Source: Heterodera schachtii
Lineage: Eukaryota; Nematoda; Chromadorea; Rhabditida; Heteroderidae
Direction: 5' to 3'
Assembly (NCBI GenBank): GCA_023374025.1
Contig: SIJG01000020.1
Span: 1,161,121-1,225,120, forward strand
Length of the DNA stretch: 64,000 bases
The notes under the pieces: model-generated
What the model saw: the letters and a program-made list of their open reading frames with translations, nothing else
The model's database searches: none
Told to the model about the DNA's origin: nothing
Shown: in pieces, positions 45,293 through 57,482 of the stretch
Position numbering within the stretch: the stretch's first letter is position 1
Layout of the letters: each line of letters opens with the position of its first letter
Program-made: the position numbers and the translations under genes

Positions 45293-45300
45293 TATTTAAG
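45293..45300 (+). promoter_or_regulatory. TATTTAAG core-promoter box
   Basis: Lies about 60 bp before the Cys-rich gene's ATG. The same octamer precedes genes A and B and the gene at 29876. Confidence 0.45.
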
Positions 45301-45360
45301 CGGGGTTTCCTTTTGCAAATTAATTAATTAATTAGTTGTAATTAATTGATCGTCTCCCCA

Positions 45361-46615
45361 ATGGCTTCTTCACTCACCACTGAAAAATGCTGCAAACTTT
45401 TCAACACAAAACAAATGGAATGCCAATTCGGTAACAACTAGTAAACATTTTAGGGGCTAAATTAATTATTTATTAGATTTAAATTTGACTAAATTTAACC
45501 CAATTATTTGTTAAATTATATTTTGATTAAATTTTACTTTTAGATGGAACTGAAGCCGGAAAATGTGCTTTTTGTGTAAAGCTTCCGTGTAAATTTGGAG
45601 CAGTTAATTGTGCAGAGGAAGTGAGCATCTCTTGTATAAATCCGCAAGAATTGGAAAAATGCTGCAAGGGTAATTAATTACATATGTAATGTCTAAATTA
45701 AAACCAAAAATAAAACAGAATAAAAAGGAATTTGAATTTTCGAAAATAACTAAATTGCGAGATTTTGAAAAAAGCCTGTTGACAAAAAACCAGGAAAATC
45801 CATTCCCAGGGAAAATCTAGATTGCCCAAAAATGGCCTGGACCCAGGTAAATCCAGGCCTGGATCCAAGTCCAGGTCGAACTCTAATAATAACCCATTTC
45901 AGCGCGTGACAACGAATGCTGCGTGTGTGTGCTATGCGAGAAAAACAAAGTTATGAAGGTAAAAAATAATTGGATGAAAGAGAATGCTTTTCATTTATTA
46001 AATTAAATGAATTGCACTCCCAAAACTGAAAAAGGTTTTGGTCGAATGTTGCGGAAAGCGCACCGAAACAAGTGCCGAGGCCGGGAAAGCGCTTTGCATT
46101 TGTGTGCCGAAAATTGGTGGAGGCAAATGTGGAGGACAAGTGCAAGTGAAACAATGCGATGCGCAGCTGGTTGACGAGTGCTGCGCAGGTGCAACTGTTG
46201 TGGAACATTAGGGCTTCCAATTTGGCCTTGAGGATATCCCCGAAAATGCCGAAATCGTCGGGGCTTCCCATTTGGCCATGAGGATATCCCCGAAAATGCC
46301 GAGATCGTCGGGACCCCGGCGTCCTAACCCTTCTTATTTATTAACGGAATTGACACAAGTAAACGAACTAATACCCAGTAATAACAGTAATAACAAAAAT
46401 GGCATTTCCGTTAAATTCGGCATTTTTAAAATAATTTCACTTTCATTTTAATTTAAAAAATATTAGCTAACACGGAGAGTGGCGACTGCTGTTGCGTCTG
46501 TTTGAGCTGCAATGACCAAAAGTGTGTGGTCACCGTCCGTTGTCCTGCTGGAGAAGCAAAGTCGACTGGTCCAACTTGTACTGCTTCAAAATGCGAAAGT
46601 GCGAAGTGCTGCTGA
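45361..46615 (+). CDS. Modular Cys-rich protein, five exons
   Basis: Exons at about 45361-45431, 45543-45669, 45902-45958, 46034-46189 and 46469-46615 join in matching phase to give about 185 residues ending SKCESAKCC. No known family was recognised. Four similar modules can be seen, each with a C-x-C-x-x-x-C opening (KCAFCVKLPC, CCVCVLCEKN, LCICVPKIGGGKC, CCCVCLSCNDQKC) and a CC pair near the end (EKCCKG, VECCGK, DECCA, AKCC). Cys content is about one in six. There is no obvious signal peptide at the MASSLTTEKCC start; a missing upstream exon or a cytosolic metal-binding role are both possible. TATTTAAG lies at 45293-45300. Confidence 0.7.
46206..46312. repeat. Tandem duplication of about 54 bp in an intron
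   Basis: Two near-identical copies of gggcttcc(a/c)atttggcc followed by tgaggatatccccgaaaatg and ccgaratcgtcgg lie in the last intron of the Cys-rich gene. Confidence 0.75.
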
Positions 46616-46619
46616 AGTC

Positions 46620-48600
46620 AAAAACTGATCGAAGACTGAAATAATGCATGCATTTAACCGATTCAGTTTTAAAAATGCTTTTTCAATTAGCAAATAAATA
46701 ATTGTTGAAAATTGAATGTCTGGTTGAGTTTCACTTGGGAAAAGACCCGCCCGATGAATTCCCTCTGGTAAAATATTGCATTTAAGCTTACAGACTAATG
46801 CACATGATGCTAATTTGTTCAATTTTTTCCTAGTCACGAACGCAATTTTTAATTCGTCAGTCGCTGTGTAACATAAATACAAATTAAAACCTAAGAATTT
46901 ACATAATCATTTCTGGATATTTTATTCAATAAAATATATAAATTTACATAATAAAGCAATTATCTTTGAATTTCAATAGATTTTGTCAAACAATTATTTT
47001 CTTCTTCTGATTACTAAATATATGAATAAAAACAAAGAGATTTGTGAAAACATTTATTGTCCAATAAATGATAGAAATTGAGTATTTAATTAATTAGGAG
47101 AATAATTTCCATTCCTTCCAACCAATGTAACTTTGATAAAAAAATTTTTTTTCGATTTTTTATTTTTATATTTCTTATTTATTTATCTACAAAAATACAT
47201 ATTTGAATAGTGGAAAATAATATAAAAATTTGGGGAAAGTAATCAAACAATTCTTTTGAGAGTACTTTTTATCTTGAAAAATGACCCTAATGATGATTTG
47301 ACTATGAATGTTTTAACACATAAACTTTTAAATAGCATAAATTTTTAAAATGTATTTTTTGAAAATTCGTTTTTATTCCCTTTTTTATGTTTGTAATATA
47401 TTTGAGCTTAGGTAGCGAAGATGGCTTCTTTTTTTGTTACTTTTTAATGCTAAAATATCATGCTTTATCGCTTTGCCCGTCATTTGATCAAAAATGTGAA
47501 ACGCGGCAAGTAAACGCACCACGCACACCATCAGCAGCAGCAGCCGTTTTTGCCATTAGCAGTCGTCGCCTCTCACAAATCCGTGAGGATTAAGCAAAAA
47601 CATTGAACGGTTACGCATGTCATTAAGCTCATTAGCTAATTAATTGATACACTTTGATCGTCTGATCATCCATCCACCGCCCGTTTTGACCCGATTTATT
47701 GCCGATGGACAAACACACAGACAAAGAACATAAAAAGGAAAGTCATTCATTTCTTATTGTTGTTATTGCTCTTATTATATATGGCCAATTTGTTGCGGAC
47801 GAACATCATTTTTGGCGTCTCGTCAACCCGTTTAGCGAGCAGTACTTTTATGTTTGTACATCAGCGACGAATATGAACGAACGAACAGCGCGACAGAACG
47901 ACGGAAGGCGAGGGAGAAGAGAAGAGATCGAAGAGGAGAACGACGACCAGTCGAGGGATGCGAAGTTGTGCAACAGAACTTTCGGCAGAGTCATCATTAT
48001 TCAACCGCTAAAAAAGGGGGGCGATAAAGGGACGAGGGGAGCAGGGGGAGGGACATTGGGAGGAGGCGGGGGTGATTTTGCTTGCTGATCAGTCAGTCGG
48101 TTGGCTGGCTGACTGACTGATCAGTGCTAGTGATCAAAAAGCGGGGCTGGGATGAAATGGATGGAACCCCCTTTTTATGTGAAGATTAATGGACGAGCGA
48201 AACAGAAGTGTTCGTTGGAAGGAATGTGTGGCGATATGTCTCATAAATGTCCGATCCAATCGCTGATTTACAATTGCTTTTTGCCGGGGGGAGAGAATTC
48301 GCGGGGGTCGGCCTCCCCCGCCCCACCGCCTAATTGGGGGATTATGAAGCAAACGAATGCGAATATGCGACAAATTTTTTTGGCCACCGTCCGTCGGCGG
48401 CTAACGATGGCCGGCGGGCGCTTTATAAAGTGGAAAATGATGGGGGAGCAGAAGGAATGGAAATTGACAGTGCAAATGGGCGAAGGACAAACAAAGCGTG
48501 CCCAATTTATTAAGAAAATGCAAAAATTTATTTACTTCCATCCGAAATTTTCTTTTAATAATTGGAAATTTTCAAAATAAATTTAATTAATTAATTAATT
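46620..48600. other. Two-kilobase intergenic region, no gene seen
   Basis: AT-rich to 47.4 kb, then more mixed sequence. Open frames at 47699-48088 and 48152-48580 have Gly/Arg-rich low-complexity readings without signal, domain or splice support. A perfect 13-bp inverted repeat lies at 48086-48123. Confidence 0.45.
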
Positions 48601-48618
48601 GCATTTTAGGCTGTCCTA

Positions 48619-51600
48619 ATGTTGTACCACAAATTTGTTCTTGCATTTATTTTTTTGAATTGTTTTTACAAATTCAATGCTGAAGAAGCAGGTGAAAAAA
48701 GAAAAAATGATTTTAATGTTAATTCATTTTATTTAATAATTGATTATAATAATTATTTAAAGAAAGTTTAACTCAATTAATTAGTTAAATAAATTCAACA
48801 GAATGCGCCAAGAAGGGCCGTGCAAATGTTCTGCAAACGATTGTTCTGTTTGATGCCAGCCCGGAAAATCAAATGGATTTCCAACAACAGAAAGACCGAG
48901 TGATCAAAGCATTGAGGCAATTAATTAAATGTTTAATTACATAGAATTATACATACATTTCAGAGACATTGAGCGATTCTCGACAGGAAGAAAACGCTTT
49001 TATGAGCTGATCATTTTTCACCGGACACCAATGGAACGATTACAATCGGCAAACATTGACGAAGTGAACCATGAATAATATAATTTAATTAATAAATTAC
49101 CTATTTTTAAATTAAGATCACAGAGCAAATCAGCACTCTTTCGATGGTTAACAGCCAAGAAACATCGCCTGCCAAAGTAATTATTTATAGTTTAAATTTC
49201 ATTTTTTAATTGTTGGTTTCAAAATGCCAATTTTAGGCGTTAAATGAGGCTCGAACTGTTGTCGAAAAAATGCCACAGGCACAAAGTGTCATTCTTCTCG
49301 CGCACGACGGGCACAACACCGACTTGGCCTCGGAAACACTCACAGCGAGGTGCAAAATGCCAAAATTACTACGTCTCAACACTTATTTGATTAATTAAGT
49401 GCTCGCCTGTCAAAGAAAGTGCCAATTTTTGCAATTGCCGGTGGAAAAACGCCGCCGGCGCTGGCCAAATTGGACGAATACACAGGAGGACAGCGGCGGA
49501 GAGTGTTCGCCTTTGAGCAGGACGGACAACAGTTTTTGGACGCGTTGGACGAGGTAAATTAAAAAAATGTTGAGCGATTTGATTTTAATAATAATAATTA
49601 TTTAGGAAATTGAGTTTTGCCCCTCTCCTTCATCGGTGCCGGCGGAGAAAAATGAAGCGGAACCATCGCCATCGGTTGCATTGTCGGCGGAAGCGGAAAA
49701 GCCAACTCAGAAGAGCGAAGTGAAGAAGCCGATGGAAATTATTCGGAAACAAGTCCGAAATTCAAAGGACCTGGTCAAACTGGAGTGTGGGACGAACTCG
49801 GGAGAAGTACAGAACAATGGCAAATTTAATAATTCATTTGGGCAAAAATTAAAGAAAATGTTTAGAATTTATTACCTAAAAAGTACGAAAATTTCGATTT
49901 GGGTGTTGTTGATAATCTTAAGACAATTTTTAGGATTTTTTTTATATATTTAATAATTCGATTTTGGAATTTTAAAATTTCAAAAAATGTCCATTAAAAT
50001 ATAAATAAAAAATATTTTCAAAAATCCTTCTCCAAATTCTGTCAGAAAATTGCCAAAAAACAGAAAAAAATAATCAAAATTATTTTGTTTTCCATCAATT
50101 TTTAAAGGTTTTTGAATTTTTCCTTCGTTACAATTGTATTTAAATGTGTGAATTTGTCCTATTTTTCTGTGTTTAGGTTGACCTTGTGCTTTTGTTGGAC
50201 ACCAGTGGTTCCATTTTTCACACCTTTGGCAATGAAGTGGCTTTGGTGAAGAGCCTTTTGTCCAAATTGCAAAATTCGATCGGCGACCAATCGCTCCGTG
50301 TCAGTCTGATCAGTTTTGCAGAAAAACCAACCGTGGCATTTTCGCTTAACGACACATTGAATGGCACCGAAATGCTCAGCCGAGTGGGCCAAGTGCAATT
50401 CAGCGGAGGGTAAAGCATTGAAAGTTTTAATAAAAAGTTATTTTTATTCATTTGAAGCGTTACACAAATTTGTGACGCAATTGACAGAGGGCAAAAGGAA
50501 TTTGAGAAATTCGGTCGAAGCGGCGCATTAAAGGTGAGAAGCATTTATTAGAAATTGTGTAGCATTGAAAGCATTGAGTGACCATTAGAAACAGAAACGA
50601 GGTGATATTTAATTGTTTATAAAAAGATAAGAATTGAAATAATAAATAAAATTGCCATCGAATTTTCGAAAAAAAGACAAGACAGAAAAAAGGATTGGAT
50701 GACAGAATTTTGAGCGATTTATGTGTGGGATATTTTCAAAATTTTCATTTTAATTCTATTTTTATAATATAATACTGGAGATTTGGGTCCGGCAGTGTCG
50801 GTAACTTTTCCAAAAAATGGACAATTCATTAAAAAGAGGACAAATGCACCTCCGGTAAAGCTTTTTTCAGATTAGGTTTTAAAAATGATTTTCCTTTTCG
50901 TTGCAATTGCATAAGTAAATACAAAAAAGCCTTTTTTTTATTATTATTTAACATATTGAAATGCCAAGGTTTTCGTGTTGATCAGCGACGGCCATGGCCA
51001 CGAATTGTGGCCAAAAACTTTGGAGACCGGGAAAAACTTACGCCAGCAAAAATTGCAAAAATTCGCTGTTTCAATGAGCGGTGATTACAGCAAAGATGAG
51101 CTAATGGCTTACATGGGCGAAGCGAACCGAATTTTTGTCGGATTCAGACAAACTTTGTGAGTTTTTTCTCGAAATTTAGAAAAATATTTTTATATTTTAT
51201 TGAATTCGTTCAATTATTGGAAATTTTCAAGGTTTGAGCCGACACTTTTGGCTTTTATCAATGAATGTTTGAGTCATCCGAGCAGCAGCTCAAATGCCGA
51301 AAATAATGATGAGGTAATAAAAAATTTTGGGAATAACAAAATGAATAAATGAATATCTATGGTAGGGATTCGTATTTGGATTCAAAGTATGTGCTGGATT
51401 TCGGCTTTCATGCTTGGAAAATTTTAGCTTACTTATTTTCAAGAATACACATGGGAATTTAAAATGTTCATTTCGAAAATTTAATTTTTTGGCATTTTGC
51501 CAATTACTCTCTTTTTATTTCCCGTTTATTTTCCATTTTTCAAAATTTTTTGGACCAAAGCCTCTTAGCAAATCTTAGTAAAATCTTCAATTTCTCTGGT

Positions 51601-54111
51601 GGCGCCTTCGGCACCTCCTCCCTCCAAGAAGATTAATTGAATTAATTACGTGAAAAAATACTCACACCGAAAAACAAGAAACCGCTCTCGAAAAATTCAT
51701 TCTGGAAATTTGATATGACTTGGTCTTTGAAAAATTCTTTATCATGTACTTGGAAATCAGCTTCCCTTTTCAATCGGCTCATTTGTCAGCCGATCTCCAT
51801 GTTTTGAATGTCTAATTTCATTTCATTAAGACACCTGATACGGTAACAAAAGAAGCTGAAACTACTCTAACAACACCAGCTGATACAACAGAAACAAAAC
51901 CAGCTGAAACTACCGTAGCTGCCAAACCTGAAACTACAGTAACATCAGAAGCTGAAACTACCGCGAAAAATGAAGATGAAACTACCGAAACATCAGAAGC
52001 TGAAACTACCGCGAAAAATGAAGCAGAAACTACAGTAACACCAGAAGCTGAAACTACAGTAACATCAGAAGCTGAAACCACAGCGAAAAATGAAGATGAA
52101 ATAACTGCAACAAAAGAAGTTGAAGAGACTACCGTAACCAAAGAACCTGAAGAGACTACCGTTACAAAAGAAGCGGAAGAGACTACCGTAACCCAAGAAG
52201 CTGAAGAGACTACCCTAACCAAAGAACCCGAAGAGACTACCGTTACAAAAGAAGCGGAAGAGACTATCGTAACCAAAGAAGCTCAAGAGACTTCAGTAAC
52301 CAAACAACCTGAAGAGACTACCGTTACAAATGAAGCGGAAGAGACTACCGTAACCAGAGAAACTGAAGCGACTACCGAAACAAAAGAAGCGGAAGAGACT
52401 ACCGTAACAAAGGAAGCGGAAGAGACTACCATAACAAAAGAAGCGGAAGGGACTACCGTAACAAAAGAAGCGGAAGAGACTACCGCAACGAAAGAAGCTG
52501 AAGCGACTACCGTAACACAAGAAGCGGAAGAAACTACCGTAACATCAACAGCCGTTCAGTCGAGTGAAAATGCAACAGCGGAAGAGTCAAAAGCAGCTGA
52601 AAATTCCAATGCCCCGTCGTCTGGCGGTGAAATTGCAGCAGTGCCCGCAGAGGAAGAACAAACAACGGTAAAATGAAGAGAAAGCATCAAAAATAATCTT
52701 TTAATTAAGTATTTTCTGCTTTTTAGGAGGGATCAACAATCTCCGCAATTTTAACTGAACAAACGAATACGGCCGAGGCAAAAAATATTAATAAATTTAA
52801 TTTATTGTAATTATTTTTCCCAATTTTAAAAATTTTTAGGGTGCCACAAACAGACAATCGACAAATGGAACAACAGCAGAAACAGGAACTGCAACCACTG
52901 CTTCAACTGCTGCTCCACCGACTGAGCAAACGACACTTATAAATGCGCCAGCGGAAACGAATGAGCAAACGAACGGCACAAACGCAGCAAATGCGACGAA
53001 TTCGGCACCACTGACAGACCAAGCAAATGCTGAACAGACAAACGGCGATGCCAATCAGACAATGACGGACAAAGCACCAGACGGCACAAATGCAACTTCT
53101 GCTGGTCAACAAATGGCGGGAGAGAAAACAGAAAATGCGACAAATTCAACGAGTGCAGCGGTCCAACGCAATTCTGACCAGACAAAAGGCAATGCTGATC
53201 AGTTGACTCAGCCCAGCAGAGAAGACAGTGCCAATTCAACCGCTACTGATCAGCAAGCGACCCGTACGAATTCGTCGGATGGCATTGCAGCGAACACGAC
53301 AAATCCGGCACAAAACCCTGATCAGAAAACAGCACCGGGAACGACGCAAAACAGCGAAAATCCAACAAACCAACCAGCATTACCTAATTCGGAGAAGGCC
53401 AATGTTAACAAAATAATTTCACAAAAGTCGGATGGCAACGCAACTTTCACAACTGCAAACCAGACAACCACGACTGATCAAGGCAATGCTAATTTGTCAA
53501 TCTCCGCACAAAATGCCGAACTAAGCAATGTTGGACCAGCGCCGGAAAAACCAGGCAACAACACCAACGCAAATCCGACACAAAATGCCGCAGATATGGG
53601 AAATGCCACTCAGGAAACGAGTTCAGAGAAGCCTAACGGGAACATGAACATGACAAATGCCGACCTCCAAAAAAGCAATGCTAAACAAACCGATCAAAAA
53701 CCAAATGCTGATCAAATGGCACCAACAGCGAAAGCTGAGACCAGCGTCGCCAATGCGACAACTGTTGATCAGAAGACAGCGCCGATAAAGGCAGAAAACA
53801 GCAGTGTCGCAACAGCGAACTCGGCACCGAATAATGCGTCGAACAATGGCACTTCCGTCAGCGGAGCACCGGCGGAGATGCAAAATGTGGACGATGAGAC
53901 GAAGCTGAAGATGATGATCATGTCGTCGCTTGCTTCCCAGACGGGGCCTCATTCTGCGCCGAATTCGTCCAATTCATCCGCTGCCGAACAGCGACAGGGC
54001 GCGCCCAATGGCGCCGGCGTCTCCACCAATTCGACGGCGCCACAAAGTACGGAGAAAAAGCCATCACTGCCCGCGGCCGAATTGGCAAATGAAAAGCCCC
54101 AAAAGGCGTAA
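48619..54111 (+). CDS. Secreted protein with two vWA domains and a mucin-like tail
   Basis: Signal peptide MLYHKFVLAFIFLNCFYKFN, just after a splice-acceptor-like attttag that may be a trans-splice site. The first vWA-like domain (48.80-49.56 kb) has TIVLFDASPE, a degenerate metal site, and VILLAHDGHN. The second (50.18-51.3 kb) has VDLVLLLDTSGSIF with an intact DxSxS metal-binding motif and VFVLISDGHGHE. Then come a T/E-rich exon (51831-52666) with some 30 copies of an EETTVTKEAE-like decamer, a short exon, and a long exon (52840-54111) rich in N-x-S/T sites and Thr/Ala/Asn, ending EKPQKA. At least two introns have GC donors (after 48916 and at 52778). It is probably an extracellular, heavily glycosylated adhesion or surface-coat protein. 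Division into two genes around 51.4-51.8 kb cannot be excluded, though the phase fits one gene. Confidence 0.75.
51831..52560 (+). repeat. Coding minisatellite for EETTVTKEAE-like decamers
   Basis: 30-bp units such as gaagcggaagagactaccgt followed by aacaaaa recur about 20-30 times in frame in the vWA gene, with divergent early copies (SEAETTVT, NEDETTET). Confidence 0.85.
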
Positions 54112-54421
54112 TTGGGACGTAGCCTAAGGATGTGCAATTAAACAGTTTTCAATCAATCGATCAATTGTAGAGTAATGAGATATACATTGTGTAAAATAAT
54201 ACATTTTATAGCGTATTTGTGTATTTTTTTTTCTTCTTCGATAAGTCAAATAAAAAATAGAAAATTAAATTTTAAAATTACAATATTAAAAATATTATAA
54301 TTAATTTCAAATTTACGAAAGGACATAATTTCTTTTTAATAATGTCAAAGTTAAATTTTTGAAACAATAAAACTCTTCAAAATGAAATGAGAATCTTTTT
54401 TTTATCAATTTCCTCAACAAT

Positions 54422-56482
54422 TCAACCCATTAAACACATTGCCAAATTTTTGTATTTGTTTTTGTTGAAATGCGATTGTCTCAGCACTTTTGGTGGCCAT
54501 TTTTTACCCTCAAATAATTTTATGATAATTTATTTAATTAACAAATTAATAATAATAATTATACCTTCAATGCTTTATCCCCTTCCATCAATGCTTCCAC
54601 AAATTCTCTCGCAAAATGTACACAATTGTGTTCAAAATAGTCGTATTTTTCGACACCGAATTTGCCTTCTTCAAATTGCCCATTTTCCTCATAAACTTCA
54701 ATGAATTTATCAAAAATTTGCTGCACTTCCCACTGAGTTTTGTGCGTAATGCCAACTTGGGAAAATTTACTTAAAATTAAAAATAATAATCATTTAATTT
54801 TTATTGCAAAGCATCAGACATTCCTCTCTCCGGGTTGGGACGAATTCGCTGTTTTTCGTGGATGAAAAGTCCCAACGCATTGGCAAAATGAAATTCTTAA
54901 TTATTCTTATTGTGTTTAAATAAATATTAAATCAAATTTTTTAAATTTTAAAAAATGGATGTCAATAATAAAATAAAATAAAATAAAATAAGGAAAAATT
55001 TGGCACCTTTTTAACAATATTGTTTAAAAATTAATACAAACCAGTGCCATAAACTTTTACTGCTCTGTGGTTTACGCCAATTGCTTCATAAAAATGGCCC
55101 ATCAAATATTTGCGACAAAACTTTAAAGAGATTAAAAATTGTACCTTTTTAATATTTTCTTTTTTAATTTTTCTTTTTTTCCTTACCCTTTCGGTTAACA
55201 CATAAATCGGTGTCCCATTTTCTGTTCGTGCAGTTAAAATGTCCAACTTTTCTTAATATTCAATAAATGATAATGATACTCTCTCTTTCAAATATTTTTT
55301 TGCAAATTTTGTTCAGTTTTTCCTCACTTTGCGGCAATTCTTTGAACGGGTCGAAATCGCGTTGCTCCTCCTCCGTTATTTCCGTACTGATGGACCATTT
55401 TCTCTTCAATTTGCTCATTTCCGCGACAACTTCCGCTAAGCATGGCTTTTCCTTTTTAATTTGTCGATTTATTTCATTAAAATTTGAAAATGCATCAAAA
55501 TAATATTGAAAAAAGCTTGTTCTTATTTCGTTAATTGGCACATCATTTTGACAAATGGCGGAGTTCACTTTGTACCTTTAGATCTTTTATATATCTGTAC
55601 AAATCGTTCAAATTAAAAATTTTTTAAATATTTAAAAAACGATCTAATTTTTTGAAAAGTCAATCTTTCGGCATTAATTTTTTGAAAAATTTTAGCATTT
55701 CTTTAAGGGTTGTATTTTTCATTTATTATACTTTTGTAAAAGCATTTTTTGAACGTGCCAAATTAGGAATGAAGGCAATTTCAGACGTGTAAGACCAACA
55801 TTGAAATTTAGTTTCTAGAAATTCTAAAGAGGTTTAATATTTATTTTTTTGCTAATTTTTTCCCATTATTTTTTGAGGAGTCTTTCAAATTAATTCGCTC
55901 TCATTAATATTTTACTTGTGGCAAAATTTTCAAAGCATTTTTCTTTTTCACTTAAAAGTTGAAATTTGTTTTTTTTCACCTGTACCGAATCCACCATTTG
56001 TACACTTTGCTTTTTGCTATCAAATTTTCCTGGTAATAATTGAACATTGTATCTTTGATCACTTTGCTGCCCATTCTGCTCAGTTCGTGCCGTGCCAATT
56101 CGCCACTTAATTCCTCCTCAATGGCATTGCCATTGGCAATTGCTTCGTTCGCTTTTGCTTTTTGTTGCCCCATTTTACCAAAACATTTTTCTGCAATTAA
56201 TCCATTGGCATTCGAAACTTTGTCCAGAATTTCATCCAACAAATTTTGAATGTCTTTTTGGGCGGAATTTTGAAAATTTTGCGTAATTTCTGTCAGAATT
56301 TCGCGCCCATTTTTCGTCACTTTTTCCATTGGATTTTTGTGTTGCGTTTGCTGTTTTAATGCTTCAATGAAATCGCCAATTTCAGTAAAATTCAAGTGAA
56401 TTTTCTGCGTTTTTTCGTGTTTTTCCAGCGAAATAAAAATGGACGAAGAACAAAATAAAAAAGCGGAGAAAAATAATTTCAT
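54422..56482 (-). CDS. Secreted PPPDE-domain (deSUMOylase-like) protein
   Basis: The model runs from ATG 56482. Exon 1 (56482-55983) has a signal peptide (MKLFFSAFLFCSSSIFISLE) and a helical region. Exon 2 (about 55574-55270) joins in phase. Later exons carry TARTENGTPIYVLTER, then FYEAIGVNHRAVKVYGT, EFHFANALGLFIHEK, VGITHKTQWEVQQIFDKF and YDYFEHNCVHFAREFVEAL. The last exon is basic and ends NLAMCLMG at the stop, 54422. PPPDE (DUF862) cysteine peptidases share a His in G-x-x-H-x-x-V-x-VYG and a Cys in the N-C-x-x-F helix; both are present, so the dyad looks intact. Known relatives (DeSI/DESI) remove SUMO or ubiquitin inside cells, so a secreted form is unusual. Basic stretches (KLKRKW and the tail) could be nuclear signals. 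The exon 2-3 border is unresolved; the exon at 54.9-54.8 kb probably ends in a GC donor. Confidence 0.62.
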
Positions 56483-57480
56483 TTTGCCTTAATTTATTTT
56501 TTCATTTATAAGATATTTAAATGTGAAATTATATTATTTCTATTTAACAATGCTCAATTTTATAAAAATGTGCTTATGCAATAATTGAATTTTCATAAGA
56601 ATACGTCAAAAATCAATGAAAGCGAATTAAAACAGTTTTTCATATATTAAACAGCCTGCGAAAAATTTTTTTTGTTATTTAATCAATGGCAAATTTATTT
56701 AAATTAATTTGATTTTAAATTTATGAAAAAGCATCCGATTTTATTACATCATTTGTACATAATAATAATGTCATTTTATATTGCGTCATTTGCTTTACTT
56801 TCCGCCGTTGTTTATGATTTTTTTAATCTTCTAGACAAAAAACATTGACTTCCAAGTGAAGCAAAACAACTCAATTAATTTATTTTATTTTAATTTTCCA
56901 TCAAATATAAAGTGAATCTCTTCAAATAACCCCCCCCCCCCCAATCCAACAATCTTGGTGTTATTCGAAAGTTTATCATTTTGGATATTGCTTGGAGATT
57001 AGACAATTACCAAAAAAGTCATAATATGAAAATTGCAAAAAATCGAAATTTTTGAAGTTTTTCAATTAAGCAATAATATGAATGAATATGAGCACAAAAG
57101 GCGAATAATACAGAATTTAAATCAAATTCAAAAATATCACTTCTTTGCGAAATTTTTGTTTTTGTCAGATAATTAATTACCTTGGGGAATTGTTAATTAA
57201 CCCTTTTTAGAATTAATTAAGTTTTGGTTAGGGGATAAACCACCGTGTCTTACCCTCCTTGTTAGTGTATTATTTATTTGCTAACGCAATGAGATTAAAC
57301 AAAAAAAAAAGATGGGTAAAATGAAAAAATAGAATTATCATTTAAAATAATTAATTAATTTCAAAGAAAAGAAGAAATAAATCATGAAAATTAAAAAAAA
57401 AAACTATCGTTACCAAATTGTTACAGAAAATAAAGTAATTACTAATCGTCGTCCAACAAACACTAATTGTAAGGTCATTT
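56483..57480. other. AT-rich intergenic, nothing seen
   Basis: Upstream of the PPPDE gene and downstream of the LCAT gene's last exon. It contains a poly-C run near 56930-56941. No exon recognised. Confidence 0.45.
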
Positions 57481-57482
57481 AC

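Noticed and set aside
47699..48580. Two plus-strand frames of 129 and 142 codons
   Set aside because: Low-complexity Gly/Arg/Glu composition with no signal peptide that fits, no domains and no splice support.
52293..53240. Minus-strand Cys/Phe-rich frames opposite the mucin-like exons
   Set aside because: They are antisense readings of the Thr/Glu repeat and Asn/Thr-rich coding sequence.
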